Assembly: GCF_006491645.1 (NCBI RefSeq)
Contig: NZ_VDCZ01000011.1
Location: 62,001 to 126,000 of the forward strand
Direction: 5' to 3'
Length of the DNA stretch: 64,000 nt
Source: Flavobacterium profundi
Lineage (GTDB): Bacteria; Bacteroidota; Bacteroidia; Flavobacteriales; Flavobacteriaceae
How positions within the stretch are numbered: position 1 is the first letter of the stretch; each line of letters begins with the position of its first letter. The translations under genes and the position numbers were made by a program. Below the pieces are notes generated by a model, which was given only the letters and a program-made list of their open reading frames with translations, did no database searches and was not told where the DNA came from. Below are positions 18,747 to 27,607 of the stretch, piece by piece.

Positions 18747-19853
18747 ATGGAAAGACGTTACGATTTAGATTGGTTACGAGTTTTAGCTTTTTCGCTACTG
18801 ATTTTTTATCATATAGGAATGTTTTTTGTTCCTTGGGATTGGCATATAAAAAATAATATTATTTATGATTGGATTATGTATCCCATGCTATTTTTAAATC
18901 GTTGGAGGATGCCTTTATTATTTATCATATCTGGAATGGGAGCTGCCTTATCTTTAAAAAAAAGAACCAATATACAATTTATAAAAGAACGTATTATTCG
19001 TATATTTATACCTTTAGTCTTTGGAATATTAATCATTGTACCACCACAAGTATATATAGAGCGTATATCCAATTTCGATTTTTCAGGTTCCTATTTTGAA
19101 TTTTGGCCATCTGAAGCCTTCAAAGGAACTTACCCAACAGGAAATTTGAGCTGGCATCATCTATGGTTTTTACCATACATCCTTTGTTATTCATTGCTTT
19201 TACTACCTTTATTTCAATATTTTAAAAAAAAACCAAATGGTAGTTTACTACGTTGGACTTCTAAAAGAATACAATCAAAATATGGTGTTTTTCTACTATT
19301 AATACCTTTATTCTTGATGGAGTGTTTTTTAGATCCTTTCTTTCCTATTACTCATGGTCTATTTGATGATTGGTTCAATTTCTTTTACAATCTTGTCCTC
19401 TTCCTTTATGGTTTTATATTTATTTTACAGCAAGAACTTTTTTTTAATACAGTAAGATTATATTATAAAACCTATTTCAAAATTGGTTTGTTTACTTTTC
19501 CTTTATTTCTATTTATTATTAGTTATCCTGATGGCTGGCAACGTCATTTTATTGAAGCAGCAATTAATCAAATCAATATGTGGACTTGGTTATTATTCTT
19601 TTTTGGAATGGCAGCACAATTTTTAAATAAAAAAAGTAAATTGATAACCTATTGCAATACTGCGGTTTACCCATTTTATATTTTACACCAAACCATTATT
19701 ATTATTGTTGTGTATTATTGTAAAGATAAAGATTGGTCATTTATAATTAAGTTTTTATTTATTACACTATCTACTTTTTTAATATGCTTCTTTTTGTATC
19801 ATTTTATTATTAGAAAAATTAAACTACTAAAAATAATGATGGGTGTAAAATAA
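18747..19853 (+). CDS. Acyltransferase family 3 membrane protein
   Basis: A 368-residue membrane protein with about ten hydrophobic helices. The N-terminus RRYDLDWLRVLAFSLLIFYHIGMFF carries the family motif (D-LR and the catalytic-type His in YH). Later, FLNRWRMPLLFIISGMGAALSL and LSWHHLWFLPYILCYSLL match the OpgC/acyltransferase-3 pattern. These enzymes move acyl groups onto extracytoplasmic sugars or lipids. There is no glycan gene cluster around it, so the acceptor is unknown. It may be under control of the LytTR regulator upstream; only the gene order suggests this. Confidence 0.9.
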   Translation: MERRYDLDWLRVLAFSLLIFYHIGMFFVPWDWHIKNNIIYDWIMYPMLFLNRWRMPLLFIISGMGAALSLKKRTNIQFIKERIIRIFIPLVFGILIIVPPQVYIERISNFDFSGSYFEFWPSEAFKGTYPTGNLSWHHLWFLPYILCYSLLLLPLFQYFKKKPNGSLLRWTSKRIQSKYGVFLLLIPLFLMECFLDPFFPITHGLFDDWFNFFYNLVLFLYGFIFILQQELFFNTVRLYYKTYFKIGLFTFPLFLFIISYPDGWQRHFIEAAINQINMWTWLLFFFGMAAQFLNKKSKLITYCNTAVYPFYILHQTIIIIVVYYCKDKDWSFIIKFLFITLSTFLICFFLYHFIIRKIKLLKIMMGVK

Positions 19854-19957
19854 AATAATAAAATTCTTACAAAAAAATTATGTGAAAATTTTTTTTAAGA
19901 AAAAAACAGTGCCTTTTTTTTACCCAAAAAACCTCAAAAAAACAGATTTCTTAACAC

Positions 19958-19989
19958 AAAAAAACGCTTCAATTTGAGCATGTTTTTTT
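19958..19989 (+). terminator. Probable terminator downstream of acyltransferase gene
   Basis: An A-run and a T-run (AAAAAAAC / GTTTTTTT) enclose a short imperfect stem (GCTtCAA / TTGAGC). It lies about 105 bp after the stop, so the transcript would have a long 3' leader. The imperfect stem makes this less sure than the others. Confidence 0.55.
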
Positions 19990-20233
19990 ATAGAATCTGC
20001 GTTTTTTTAAATGTAGTAAATTTGGAACAAAATTACATTATATTCAATTTTAACAACTAATTATTAAACATAATGCAATTTTGCTTTTTAAGCACAAAGA
20101 TTAAAATAATTTAAAAAACACTGTAAACCAAAGACTTAAGCGCTATAAAAAACCATATCAGCCTTAGGAATAAAATTGATGTTTTTATAAATTTTGATTA
20201 CATTTTTTTAACATTTATTTAACCTTTTAGATG

Positions 20234-20263
20234 TTGCACGTAATAAAAATACATCTAATTTTG
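20234..20263 (+). promoter_or_regulatory. Bacteroidota-type promoter of lipoprotein gene
   Basis: TTG at 20234-20236, 19-bp spacer, TAATTTTG at 20256-20263: a complete match to the TTG / TAnnTTTG consensus. The -7 box ends 23 bp before the ATG of the next gene. Confidence 0.75.
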
Positions 20264-20286
20264 CCGAAAATTTTAGAACATATTTT

Positions 20287-20925
20287 ATGCGAAATTTATC
20301 CCTAATTCTAGCTTCATTTATTACATTAGTTTCTTGCACAGTTGAACCACTTTCTACTAATGAAAATGTTTCACAAAATAATACAACTACAAATTCAGAA
20401 AACTTTCAGTATTTGACTTCTGAAATTATTCCTAATTTCATGACAGCAAACATTAACGGTGTTCAGTTTAACAATCTTAAACCAATGGATTATGTTGATG
20501 CAAGCACCAATCAAATTAAAATCGAAACCTATACTACAGAAGGTATAAACTTTAAATACCTCTTTATTCAAGGTTCTAATACAACTATGAATGCAGTAGC
20601 TAGTAACGAATCAGTTATCATCAATTTAAGAATTCCGCAAAGTCAATGGAATGCTGGTACTTATGATTTAGTTAGCGAAAACGCAACCATCATGAACGGA
20701 AGCAACAGTAGCATCGGTTTTTATGATTTAGGAAGAGGAAATAAAACAGTATCAGTTGAACAAGGAAGCATCAGAGTAACTGATTTTGATATTGCAGCAA
20801 AAAGAATTAAAGGAAATTTCAATATTACATATTATTTAACAACAAATAATGACGTCATAGAAGGTCCATTTACAATTACCAATGGTACTTTTAATTATGA
20901 ATTAGATGATCCATATTTCCAATAA
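20287..20925 (+). CDS. Hypothetical lipoprotein
   Basis: A 212-residue protein with a lipoprotein signal (MRNLSLILASFITLVSC, Cys17). A Ser/Asn/Thr-rich linker follows and then a beta-rich domain of about 150 residues (IPNFMTANINGVQFNNLKP, GTYDLVSENATIM, RIKGNFNITYYL). The pattern, with a calycin-like run of strands and a conserved-looking MTANINGV start, resembles small outer-membrane lipoproteins common in Flavobacteria (the DUF6252-type group is a candidate, unverified). No catalytic motif is visible. It has its own promoter and terminator, so it is a single-gene unit. Confidence 0.8.
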   Translation: MRNLSLILASFITLVSCTVEPLSTNENVSQNNTTTNSENFQYLTSEIIPNFMTANINGVQFNNLKPMDYVDASTNQIKIETYTTEGINFKYLFIQGSNTTMNAVASNESVIINLRIPQSQWNAGTYDLVSENATIMNGSNSSIGFYDLGRGNKTVSVEQGSIRVTDFDIAAKRIKGNFNITYYLTTNNDVIEGPFTITNGTFNYELDDPYFQ

Positions 20926-20948
20926 TACATTTGAGTTAGTTAAAAATT

Positions 20949-20979
20949 AAAAGCCTTAAGTTTTCTTGAGGCTTTTTTT
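20949..20979 (+). terminator. Rho-independent terminator after lipoprotein gene
   Basis: A 12-bp stem (AAAAGCCTTAAG / CTTGAGGCTTTT, one T-G pair) with a TTTT loop and a following T-run, 24 bp after the stop codon. Confidence 0.88.
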
Positions 20980-21028
20980 ATGTGCGTAAAAATTTTAAGA
21001 ATTTTCATCGAAAAATGATACAGAAATT

Positions 21029-21058
21029 TTGCAATTGCAATCTTTTGTAATAAATTTA
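21029..21058 (+). promoter_or_regulatory. Candidate promoter with overlapping palindrome upstream of the PAS kinase
   Basis: TTG (21029-21031), 19-bp spacer, TAAATTTA (21051-21058; one mismatch to TAnnTTTG). The TTG is the first half of a perfect 12-bp palindrome TTGCAATTGCAA (21029-21040), which could be an operator. The leader to the kinase ATG would be about 90 nt. Confidence 0.45.
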
Positions 21059-21156
21059 CTAAATAGCTCGAACTAGTTTTCACTATAATATAAAACCAAT
21101 ACCGCTATAAATAAGCTCAATTCACCTATCTACACATAATACTAACATAATTGCCC

Positions 21157-23028
21157 ATGGAGAAAATAGCAGACTATAAGTATGCTCTCGATGAATCATC
21201 AATTATTGCTATTACCGACCAAAAAGGAATTATTAACTATGTGAACGACAATTTCTGTAATATTTCCAAATATACAGCGGAAGAACTTATCGGTCAGGAT
21301 CATCGCATTATCAATTCTGGTTTTCACTCAAAGACTTTTATCAAAGATTTATGGAAAACCATTGCACATGGTAAGGTTTGGAAAGGAGAACTTAAAAACA
21401 AAGCCAAAGATGGTTCCACCTATTGGGTGGACACCACCATTGTTCCTTTTTTAGACGAAAATAACAAACCCTACCAATATGTTGCTATTCGTTCCGATAT
21501 TACCGATAGAAAAGAAGGAGAAGAAGAATTAAAAAAAATACTCAAAGAAATTTCAGATTACAAATATGCCTTAGACGAATCGGCTATTGTTGCGATTACC
21601 GATCAAAAAGGAATTATTACACACGTAAACGATAACTTCTGCAAAATTTCTAAATATTCTACAGAAGAACTCATTGGCCAAGACCATCGAATTATTAATT
21701 CGGGCTATCATTCGCAAGAATTCATTAAAGAACTTTGGAAAACCATAGCTCATGGTAAGGTTTGGAAAGGGGAACTTAAAAACAAAGCCAAAGATGGTTC
21801 TACCTATTGGGTGGACACGACCATTGTTCCTTTTTTAAATCAAGATGGAAAACCCTACCAATATGTGGCTATTCGCTCCGATATTACCGAACGAAAAGAA
21901 GGCGAGGAAGAATTAAAAAAAATACTCAAAGAAATTTCAGATTACAAATATGCCTTAGACGAATCGGCTATTGTTGCGATTACCGATCAAAAAGGAATTA
22001 TTACACACGTAAACGATAACTTCTGCAAAATTTCTAAATATTCTACAGAAGAACTCATTGGCCAAGACCATCGAATTATTAATTCGGGCTATCATTCGCA
22101 AGAATTCATTAAAGAACTTTGGAAAACCATAGCTCATGGTAAGGTTTGGAAAGGGGAACTTAAAAACAAAGCCAAAGATGGTTCTACCTATTGGGTGGAC
22201 ACGACCATTGTTCCTTTTTTAAATCAAGATGGAAAACCCTACCAATATGTGGCTATTCGCTCTGATATTACCGAACGAAAAGAAGGCGAAGAACAAATTA
22301 GAGCCAATAATATTAAAGCGATTGAACATGCTCAAATTTTAGAACTTAAAAACACGCAACTTGTCGACTTCTGTAATATTGTATCGCACAATCTTAGAGC
22401 ACCTTTAATCAATATTGCCATGTTAGTTGATTTTGTAGAACAAAGTGAAGATGAAGAAGAAAAAAGTGAAGCATTAGCAAAAATAAAGCCTGTTGTGAAT
22501 CATTTAATGGATGTTTTTAATGAATTAGTGGAATCCATTCAGGTGAAACAAGATACTGAGGTAGATGTGGATACTATAATTCTAGAAGATTGTTTGGTGA
22601 AAATATTACGAGGCTTTGAAACTCAAATTGAAGAATATGAAGCCAAAATTCATATTGATTTATCGGAAGCCAATTCCATTTATTTCCCTCCAAAATATAT
22701 TGATAGCATTTTATCCAATTTGATTAGTAATGCCTTAAAATACAAATCGCCACACAGAAATCCTGTCATACATATCAAAACCCAAAAAACCGAACAAGAC
22801 TCCGTAATATTATCAGTTGCCGATAATGGTTTAGGAATTGATTTGGTCATGCATAAAGATCAAATTTTTAAAATTCGAAAAACCTTTCACAAACATCCCG
22901 ACGCGAAAGGGTTTGGTTTATTTATGACAAAAACACAAGTAGAAGCCATGAATGGTAAAATTTGGGCAGAAAGCGAACCTGAAAAAGGGACTACATTTTT
23001 TATAGAATTTAAAAAACTACAATCATGA
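21157..23028 (+). CDS. Cytosolic histidine kinase with three PAS domains
   Basis: A 623-residue sensor kinase without membrane segments. ATG 21157 is preferred to TTG 21151, because it starts directly at the PAS helix. Three PAS-PAC units (about 3-125, 131-253, 259-381) share ALDES.I.AITDQKGII..VNDNFC and GSTYWVDTTIVPFL. The kinase core follows: SHNLRAP with H411, the N-box SNLISNALKYKSP (N525), DNGLGIDL and KGFGLFMTKTQVEAMNGKI. The H-box form SHNLR matches two-component kinases that phosphorylate a separate receiver. The next gene, overlapping by four bases, is exactly such a receiver. PAS2 and PAS3 come from a nearly exact DNA duplication. The ligand is unknown. Confidence 0.94.
   Translation: MEKIADYKYALDESSIIAITDQKGIINYVNDNFCNISKYTAEELIGQDHRIINSGFHSKTFIKDLWKTIAHGKVWKGELKNKAKDGSTYWVDTTIVPFLDENNKPYQYVAIRSDITDRKEGEEELKKILKEISDYKYALDESAIVAITDQKGIITHVNDNFCKISKYSTEELIGQDHRIINSGYHSQEFIKELWKTIAHGKVWKGELKNKAKDGSTYWVDTTIVPFLNQDGKPYQYVAIRSDITERKEGEEELKKILKEISDYKYALDESAIVAITDQKGIITHVNDNFCKISKYSTEELIGQDHRIINSGYHSQEFIKELWKTIAHGKVWKGELKNKAKDGSTYWVDTTIVPFLNQDGKPYQYVAIRSDITERKEGEEQIRANNIKAIEHAQILELKNTQLVDFCNIVSHNLRAPLINIAMLVDFVEQSEDEEEKSEALAKIKPVVNHLMDVFNELVESIQVKQDTEVDVDTIILEDCLVKILRGFETQIEEYEAKIHIDLSEANSIYFPPKYIDSILSNLISNALKYKSPHRNPVIHIKTQKTEQDSVILSVADNGLGIDLVMHKDQIFKIRKTFHKHPDAKGFGLFMTKTQVEAMNGKIWAESEPEKGTTFFIEFKKLQS
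21523..22262 (+). repeat. Tandem duplication of a PAS-coding unit (384-bp period)
   Basis: Bases 21523-21878 and 21907-22262 are identical over 356 bp (offset 384, a multiple of three). The nearest mismatches are at 21522/21906 and 21879/22263. The first PAS unit (from about 21170) is homologous but clearly diverged at synonymous sites. Confidence 0.97.
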
Positions 23029-23423
23029 AGCATATTAAAAACCTGACACTAGTAGATGACGATGATGTATTTGTTTTCTTAACGAAAAAAACCATTGAAC
23101 AAACTCATTTGGTTGACTTAATTCGTGTGTTTAATAATGGTATGGATGCCTTAAACTTCTTAAAAGAAAACAAAGACAATAGTGCCGAATTACCTGAAAT
23201 TATTTTTTTAGATTTAAGTATGCCCATCATGAATGGTTGGCAATTTTTAGAAGAATACACCAAGCTAAATCCTTACATTGGTAAAAAAATATCGATTTAT
23301 ATTTGCTCTTCTTCTATTTCTCAAGATGATATTACACGCGCCAAAGCGATTAATGAAGTAACCGATTATATCATTAAACCCATTGCAAAAACCAAATTAA
23401 TTGATGTTATAAAGAATTTATAA
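23025..23423 (+). CDS. Stand-alone response regulator receiver protein
   Basis: A 132-residue CheY-like receiver with no output domain. The acidic pocket LVDDDDVF, the phospho-acceptor D63 in IIFLDLSMPIMNGW, the Ser/Thr switch in CSSSISQDD and the Lys of DYIIKPIAKTKL are all visible. The ATG overlaps the kinase stop codon (ATGA), so translation is coupled and the two form a two-component pair. Small receivers of this kind in Flavobacteria often relay phosphate or act by protein contacts; the output here is unknown. Confidence 0.93.
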   Translation: MKHIKNLTLVDDDDVFVFLTKKTIEQTHLVDLIRVFNNGMDALNFLKENKDNSAELPEIIFLDLSMPIMNGWQFLEEYTKLNPYIGKKISIYICSSSISQDDITRAKAINEVTDYIIKPIAKTKLIDVIKNL

Positions 23424-23591
23424 AAACAACACTTCCAAACCATTTTTAACAAGCATAAGGTTTCCTGAAATTCAGTGAAGCCTTGTGTGTTTTGTACACT
23501 ATACAAATGACAAATAAAATATATAAAGAATCTATTTTTAAATACCATAGATTTATTTCATTATAATTGCATTAAAATAACAAAACACAAA

Positions 23592-24113
23592 ATGAAAAAA
23601 ACATTTTTTATAATAACGTTTATACTAACATATAGTAGTTATTCTCAAGTAACTTTATTTAATGAGAAAACAAATACTAGTGTAAATGATTTAATTAAAC
23701 AAAATAACCAACCTTCAGATTTTGGAGAAACTCCATTAGTTGTACTTGATGGAAAACCAATTGAAAAAGACAAATCAAAAATACTCAAAAGTTTAAAATC
23801 AGAAATTATAGCCAATATAAATACTTTTAACAAAACATCAGAAACTGGAAAGGCTATTTGGGGAGAACAAGCTGAAGATGGTGTATTGTTAATTTCTACC
23901 ACTCTTACTAAAAACACAGTATCGCCTAATTCAAAAGACAGTAAAATCTTATTTATTCTAGATAATAAAATTATCAGCAAAGAACAAGCCTATGCTCTAA
24001 ATCCTGCTGAAGATGTTCAAGATATAAAAATTTATAATATGGGTTCCAAATTTTTACTTTTTAATAACGAAGAATATGATGCCATTATGGTTTTAACTTC
24101 CAAAACAAAATAG
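23592..24113 (+). CDS. Small secreted protein with two TonB-plug-like motifs
   Basis: A 173-residue protein with a signal peptide (MKKTFFIITFILTYSSYSQ). It carries two copies of the pattern seen in plug domains of TonB-dependent receptors: TPLVVLDGKPIEKDK followed by GKAIWGEQAEDGVLLISTT, and ILFILDNKIISKEQAYALNPAEDVQDIKIYN followed by EEYDAIMVLTSK. There is no barrel, and the gene ends cleanly before a terminator. It may be a soluble plug-like protein of the periplasm. The function is unknown and the assignment rests on motif resemblance only. An upstream gap of 168 bp has a weak inverted repeat at about 23455-23490. Confidence 0.75.
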   Translation: MKKTFFIITFILTYSSYSQVTLFNEKTNTSVNDLIKQNNQPSDFGETPLVVLDGKPIEKDKSKILKSLKSEIIANINTFNKTSETGKAIWGEQAEDGVLLISTTLTKNTVSPNSKDSKILFILDNKIISKEQAYALNPAEDVQDIKIYNMGSKFLLFNNEEYDAIMVLTSKTK

Positions 24114-24136
24114 ACAATTTCAAAATTCAAATAAAT

Positions 24137-24166
24137 AAAAATCCCAACGTTTCCGTTGGGATTTTT
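24137..24166. terminator. Bidirectional terminator between plug-like gene and carB
   Basis: A 13-bp perfect stem (AAAAATCCCAACG / CGTTGGGATTTTT) with a TTTC loop, between two convergent stop codons. Confidence 0.93.
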
Positions 24167-24170
24167 TTTC

Positions 24171-27023
24171 TTATTTACTTAAGTACATTTTTCTTCTCGA
24201 ATACAACTCATAGAACTGATCGTCTTTTAAGTCATCGATAAACAAGATGCTTTCTCCCGTAGATTTCATTTCGGGTCCTAACGCTTTGTTCACATTTTTA
24301 AACTTACTAAATGAGAAAACTGGTTGCTTAATCGCATAACCTTTCAATTGCGGATTGAAAGTAAAATCGGTTACTTTATTTTGCCCAAGCATCACTTTAG
24401 TCGCATAATTGACATAAGGTTCTTGATACGCTTTCGCTATAAATGGTACCGTACGAGAAGCTCTCGGATTGGCTTCAATGATATATACCGTATCGTCTTT
24501 GATTGCAAACTGAATGTTAATTAAACCAACCGTTTTCAATGCAATCGCAATTTTCTTCGTATGGTCTTTTATTTGTTGCATCACAAATTCCCCTAAGTTA
24601 AAAGGTGGTAAGGTGGCATTACTATCTCCTGAATGCACGCCACAAGGCTCAATGTGCTCCATAATTCCTATAATGTACACATTTTCCCCGTCACAAATGG
24701 CATCTGCTTCAGCTTCGATAGCACCATCCAAATAATGATCTAATAATAATTTATTCCCTGGAATCGATTTCAATAAATCAATAACATGTTCTTCTAATTC
24801 TTGTTTATTAATTACAATTTTCATTCCTTGACCTCCTAATACATAAGAAGGACGTACGAGCAATGGAAAATCTAATGAATCCGCTAATTGAGACGCTTCT
24901 TCTGCACTTTCAGCGATACCAAATTTTGGGAAAGGAATTTGTAATTCGGTCAATAAATTAGAAAAACGACCTCTATCTTCTGCTAAATCTAAAGCTTCAA
25001 ATGAAGTTCCAATGATTTTTACACCGTGTTTTGATAATTTTTCTGCTAATTTTAAAGCGGTTTGGCCTCCTAATTGTACAATAACACCTTCTGGTTTCTC
25101 ATGCTGAATGATATCATAAATATGTTCCCAAAACACAGGTTCAAAGTACAATTTATCTGCTGTATCAAAATCAGTGGATACCGTTTCTGGATTACAGTTA
25201 ATCATAATGGTTTCATAACCACATTCTTTAGCAGCTAAAACACCGTGAACACAAGAATAATCAAACTCGATTCCTTGTCCAATACGATTAGGTCCCGAAC
25301 CTAAAACAATAACTTTTTTCTTATCTGTTACGATACTTTCGTTATGCACATAACGCGTTCCATCTGCTTTTTCAATTTCAGCTTCAAAAGTAGAGTAATA
25401 ATAAGGGGTTAACGCCTTAAACTCAGCCGCACAAGTATCTACTAATTTATAAACACGATTTATCTTTTGATCCTGACGTAATTTATAGACTTGACTCTCC
25501 AAACAACCCATCATGTGCGCAATTTGACGGTCACCATATCCTTTTTGTTTTGCCTCTAACAACAATTCTCTTGGAAGTGTATCTACTTTATAGTTGGCAA
25601 TTTCTTTTTCCAAGTGGAATAGTTCTTCATATTGTTTCAAGAACCACATATCAATCTTTGTAATTTCATGAATTCTGCTTAACGGAATTCCCATGGCAAT
25701 GGCATCATAAATCACAAACACACGATCCCAACTCGCATACGTTAGCTTCTCTATGATTTGTTCGTAATTTTTATAGCCTTTACCATCAGCTCCTAACCCA
25801 TTTCTTTTAATTTCCAAAGATTGTGTCGCTTTATGTAAGGCTTCTTGAAACGAACGGCCAATTCCCATTACTTCTCCTACCGACTTCATTTGTAAACCTA
25901 ACGTTCGATCTGAACCTTCAAATTTATCGAAATTCCAACGAGGTATTTTTACAATTACATAATCCAGTGTAGGTTCAAATAAAGCTGAAGTTGATTTTGT
26001 AATTTGGTTATGCAATTCGTCAAGGTTGTATCCCAAAGCTAATTTTGTTGCAATTTTAGCAATTGGATACCCTGTCGCTTTAGAAGCTAAAGCCGAAGAA
26101 CGGGAGACACGCGGATTAATTTCAATTGCTACAATGTCTTCTTTTTCATCAGGAGAAACTGCAAACTGAACATTACAACCACCTGCAAAATTTCCGATAG
26201 CACGCATCATTAAAATGGCCATATCACGCATTTTTTGATACGTTCTGTCTGATAAAGTCATTGCTGGTGCAACGGTGATACTATCTCCTGTATGAATTCC
26301 CATTGGATCCATATTTTCGATAGTACATATAATAACTACATTATCGTTTTTATCACGTAGTAATTCTAATTCATATTCTTTCCATCCAAGAAGTGCTTTA
26401 TCAATTAACACTTCGTGAATAGGAGACATTTCCAAACCATAGGTTAGTTTTTCGTCAAATTCTTCTTTCGTATGCACAAAAGCTGCTCCTGTTCCACCCA
26501 ATGTAAAAGAAGGACGAATCACTAATGGAAAACCAAATTCTTGTGCAATCTCTTTTCCTTTTAAAAAGGAATTGGCAATTTTAGCAGGTGCAGCACCTAC
26601 TCCTAATTCTTGCAATAATTGTTTGAATTGTTCCCTGTCTTCTGTAATATTAATGGCATTAACGTCGACACCTATCATCTTAACATTAAAATCTTTCCAA
26701 ATTCCTTTTTCATCTGCTTCAATACATAAATTTAACGCAGTTTGACCACCCATGGTTGGTAAAACGGCATCAATTTGCGGATGTGCTTTAAGAATTTCAA
26801 TAATAGATTTTGTAGTTAAAGGTTTTAAATAAACATGATCCGCCATAGTAGGATCTGTCATGATTGTTGCTGGATTAGAGTTAATCAAAATAACCTCTAA
26901 ACCTTCTTCTTTTAAGGAGCGAGCCGATTGCGAACCTGCATAATCGAACTCACACGCTTGACCAATTACGATAGGACCTGAACCTATAATTAAAACCGAT
27001 TTAATAGAATTGTCTTTTGGCAT
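24171..27023 (-). CDS. carB: Carbamoyl-phosphate synthase large subunit, short form
   Basis: A 950-residue CarB, which makes carbamoyl phosphate from bicarbonate, ammonia (from CarA) and two ATP for arginine and pyrimidine synthesis. Both ATP-grasp halves are present: SVLIIGSGPIVIGQACEFDYAG at the N-terminus and VIVLGSGPNRIGQGIEFDYSCVH at about 560, with INPRVSRSSALASKATGYP and EANPRASRTVPFIAKA for the two metal sites. E. coli CarB has about 1073 residues; here the C-terminal MGS-like allosteric domain is absent and the protein ends cleanly after the second ATP-grasp unit. carA is not in the window. The 5' leader is about 85 nt or more. Confidence 0.96.
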   Translation of the reverse strand: MPKDNSIKSVLIIGSGPIVIGQACEFDYAGSQSARSLKEEGLEVILINSNPATIMTDPTMADHVYLKPLTTKSIIEILKAHPQIDAVLPTMGGQTALNLCIEADEKGIWKDFNVKMIGVDVNAINITEDREQFKQLLQELGVGAAPAKIANSFLKGKEIAQEFGFPLVIRPSFTLGGTGAAFVHTKEEFDEKLTYGLEMSPIHEVLIDKALLGWKEYELELLRDKNDNVVIICTIENMDPMGIHTGDSITVAPAMTLSDRTYQKMRDMAILMMRAIGNFAGGCNVQFAVSPDEKEDIVAIEINPRVSRSSALASKATGYPIAKIATKLALGYNLDELHNQITKSTSALFEPTLDYVIVKIPRWNFDKFEGSDRTLGLQMKSVGEVMGIGRSFQEALHKATQSLEIKRNGLGADGKGYKNYEQIIEKLTYASWDRVFVIYDAIAMGIPLSRIHEITKIDMWFLKQYEELFHLEKEIANYKVDTLPRELLLEAKQKGYGDRQIAHMMGCLESQVYKLRQDQKINRVYKLVDTCAAEFKALTPYYYSTFEAEIEKADGTRYVHNESIVTDKKKVIVLGSGPNRIGQGIEFDYSCVHGVLAAKECGYETIMINCNPETVSTDFDTADKLYFEPVFWEHIYDIIQHEKPEGVIVQLGGQTALKLAEKLSKHGVKIIGTSFEALDLAEDRGRFSNLLTELQIPFPKFGIAESAEEASQLADSLDFPLLVRPSYVLGGQGMKIVINKQELEEHVIDLLKSIPGNKLLLDHYLDGAIEAEADAICDGENVYIIGIMEHIEPCGVHSGDSNATLPPFNLGEFVMQQIKDHTKKIAIALKTVGLINIQFAIKDDTVYIIEANPRASRTVPFIAKAYQEPYVNYATKVMLGQNKVTDFTFNPQLKGYAIKQPVFSFSKFKNVNKALGPEMKSTGESILFIDDLKDDQFYELYSRRKMYLSK

Positions 27024-27222
27024 TGTGTAGTTATTGTTGTGTAGTTATATTATTTATTGTTGTTTTCGTTTTAAAAAAATCTTGCTGTAAGGGAATCATT
27101 TGAATGCTATCAAAATTAAAAAGATTATCTCATATATTTTTATTTTTTCTATGATTACCTTAATAATCAGATTATAATAACCTTATTTATCAAAACGTTG
27201 TTACTTTTCTCACGAAAAGATT

Positions 27223-27256
27223 AAAAAAAAGGTGTTACTAAAAAATAGTAACACCT
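27223..27256 (-). terminator. Terminator of rpmH
   Basis: Read on the minus strand: an 11-bp perfect stem (AGGTGTTACTA / TAGTAACACCT) with a 5-nt loop and then a T-run (27229-27223), 25 bp after the rpmH stop. Confidence 0.92.
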
Positions 27257-27281
27257 GATATTGTTGCTTGGTAAAAGAACA

Positions 27282-27443
27282 TTATTTTTTATGTCTAGGT
27301 TCGCTAGAAACAGTCAATTTGTGTCTTCCTTTAGCTCTTCTACGAGCAAGCACTTTTCTTCCGTTTGCAGAAGCCATTCTATCCATGAAACCGTGCTTGT
27401 TTCTTCTTTTTCTTTTTGATGGTTGAAATGTTCTCTTACTCAT
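27282..27443 (-). CDS. rpmH: 50S ribosomal protein L34
   Basis: A 53-residue, very basic protein starting [20 protein letters not shown] and containing [19 protein letters not shown], the invariant L34 signature. It is a structural protein of the large ribosomal subunit. The gene is too short for many ORF finders, and a plus-strand frame overlapping it (from 27416) is spurious. In many bacteria rpmH is next to rnpA and dnaA; here it is flanked by carB and a plus-strand membrane protein gene, so that order is not kept. Confidence 0.97.
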
Positions 27444-27579
27444 TGCTTGTATTTTTAAAATCTATAAATAAAATCGAATTTTTAACTCTTGGTTCTCTTT
27501 TTGTAAAACCGAGTGCAAATATACAAAGTCTTTTTTCAATAGCAAGTACTTTTTTAAAAATATTTTTAATTGATTTTAT

Positions 27580-27587
27580 TACCTTTG
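27580..27587 (+). promoter_or_regulatory. -7 box for the membrane protein gene at 27608
   Basis: TACCTTTG matches TAnnTTTG exactly and ends 20 bp before ATG 27608. This supports that start over the upstream frame extension. No TTG lies at the usual distance. Confidence 0.5.
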
Positions 27588-27607
27588 CAACACTTAAAAA
27601 AATAATT

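Larger units (their letters stand above)
19854..20286 (+). other. 433-bp AT-rich gap with terminator and promoters, no gene
   Basis: I find no convincing coding frame here. The stretch holds a probable terminator (19958-19989), a lone TAAATTTG box at 20017-20024 with no start codon within 80 bp other than a 13-codon frame, and the full promoter of the following lipoprotein (20234-20263). About 210 bp between the box and the promoter remain unexplained and could hold a small RNA, but no strong structure is visible. Confidence 0.5.

Noticed and set aside
23455..23490. Imperfect inverted repeat after the response regulator gene as terminator
   Set aside because: The stem has several mismatches and no T-run follows, so I do not call it.
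27416..27607. 64-codon upstream extension of the membrane protein gene at 27608
   Set aside because: It is antisense to rpmH, adds residues unlike a signal or domain, and a -7 box at 27580-27587 lies inside it.
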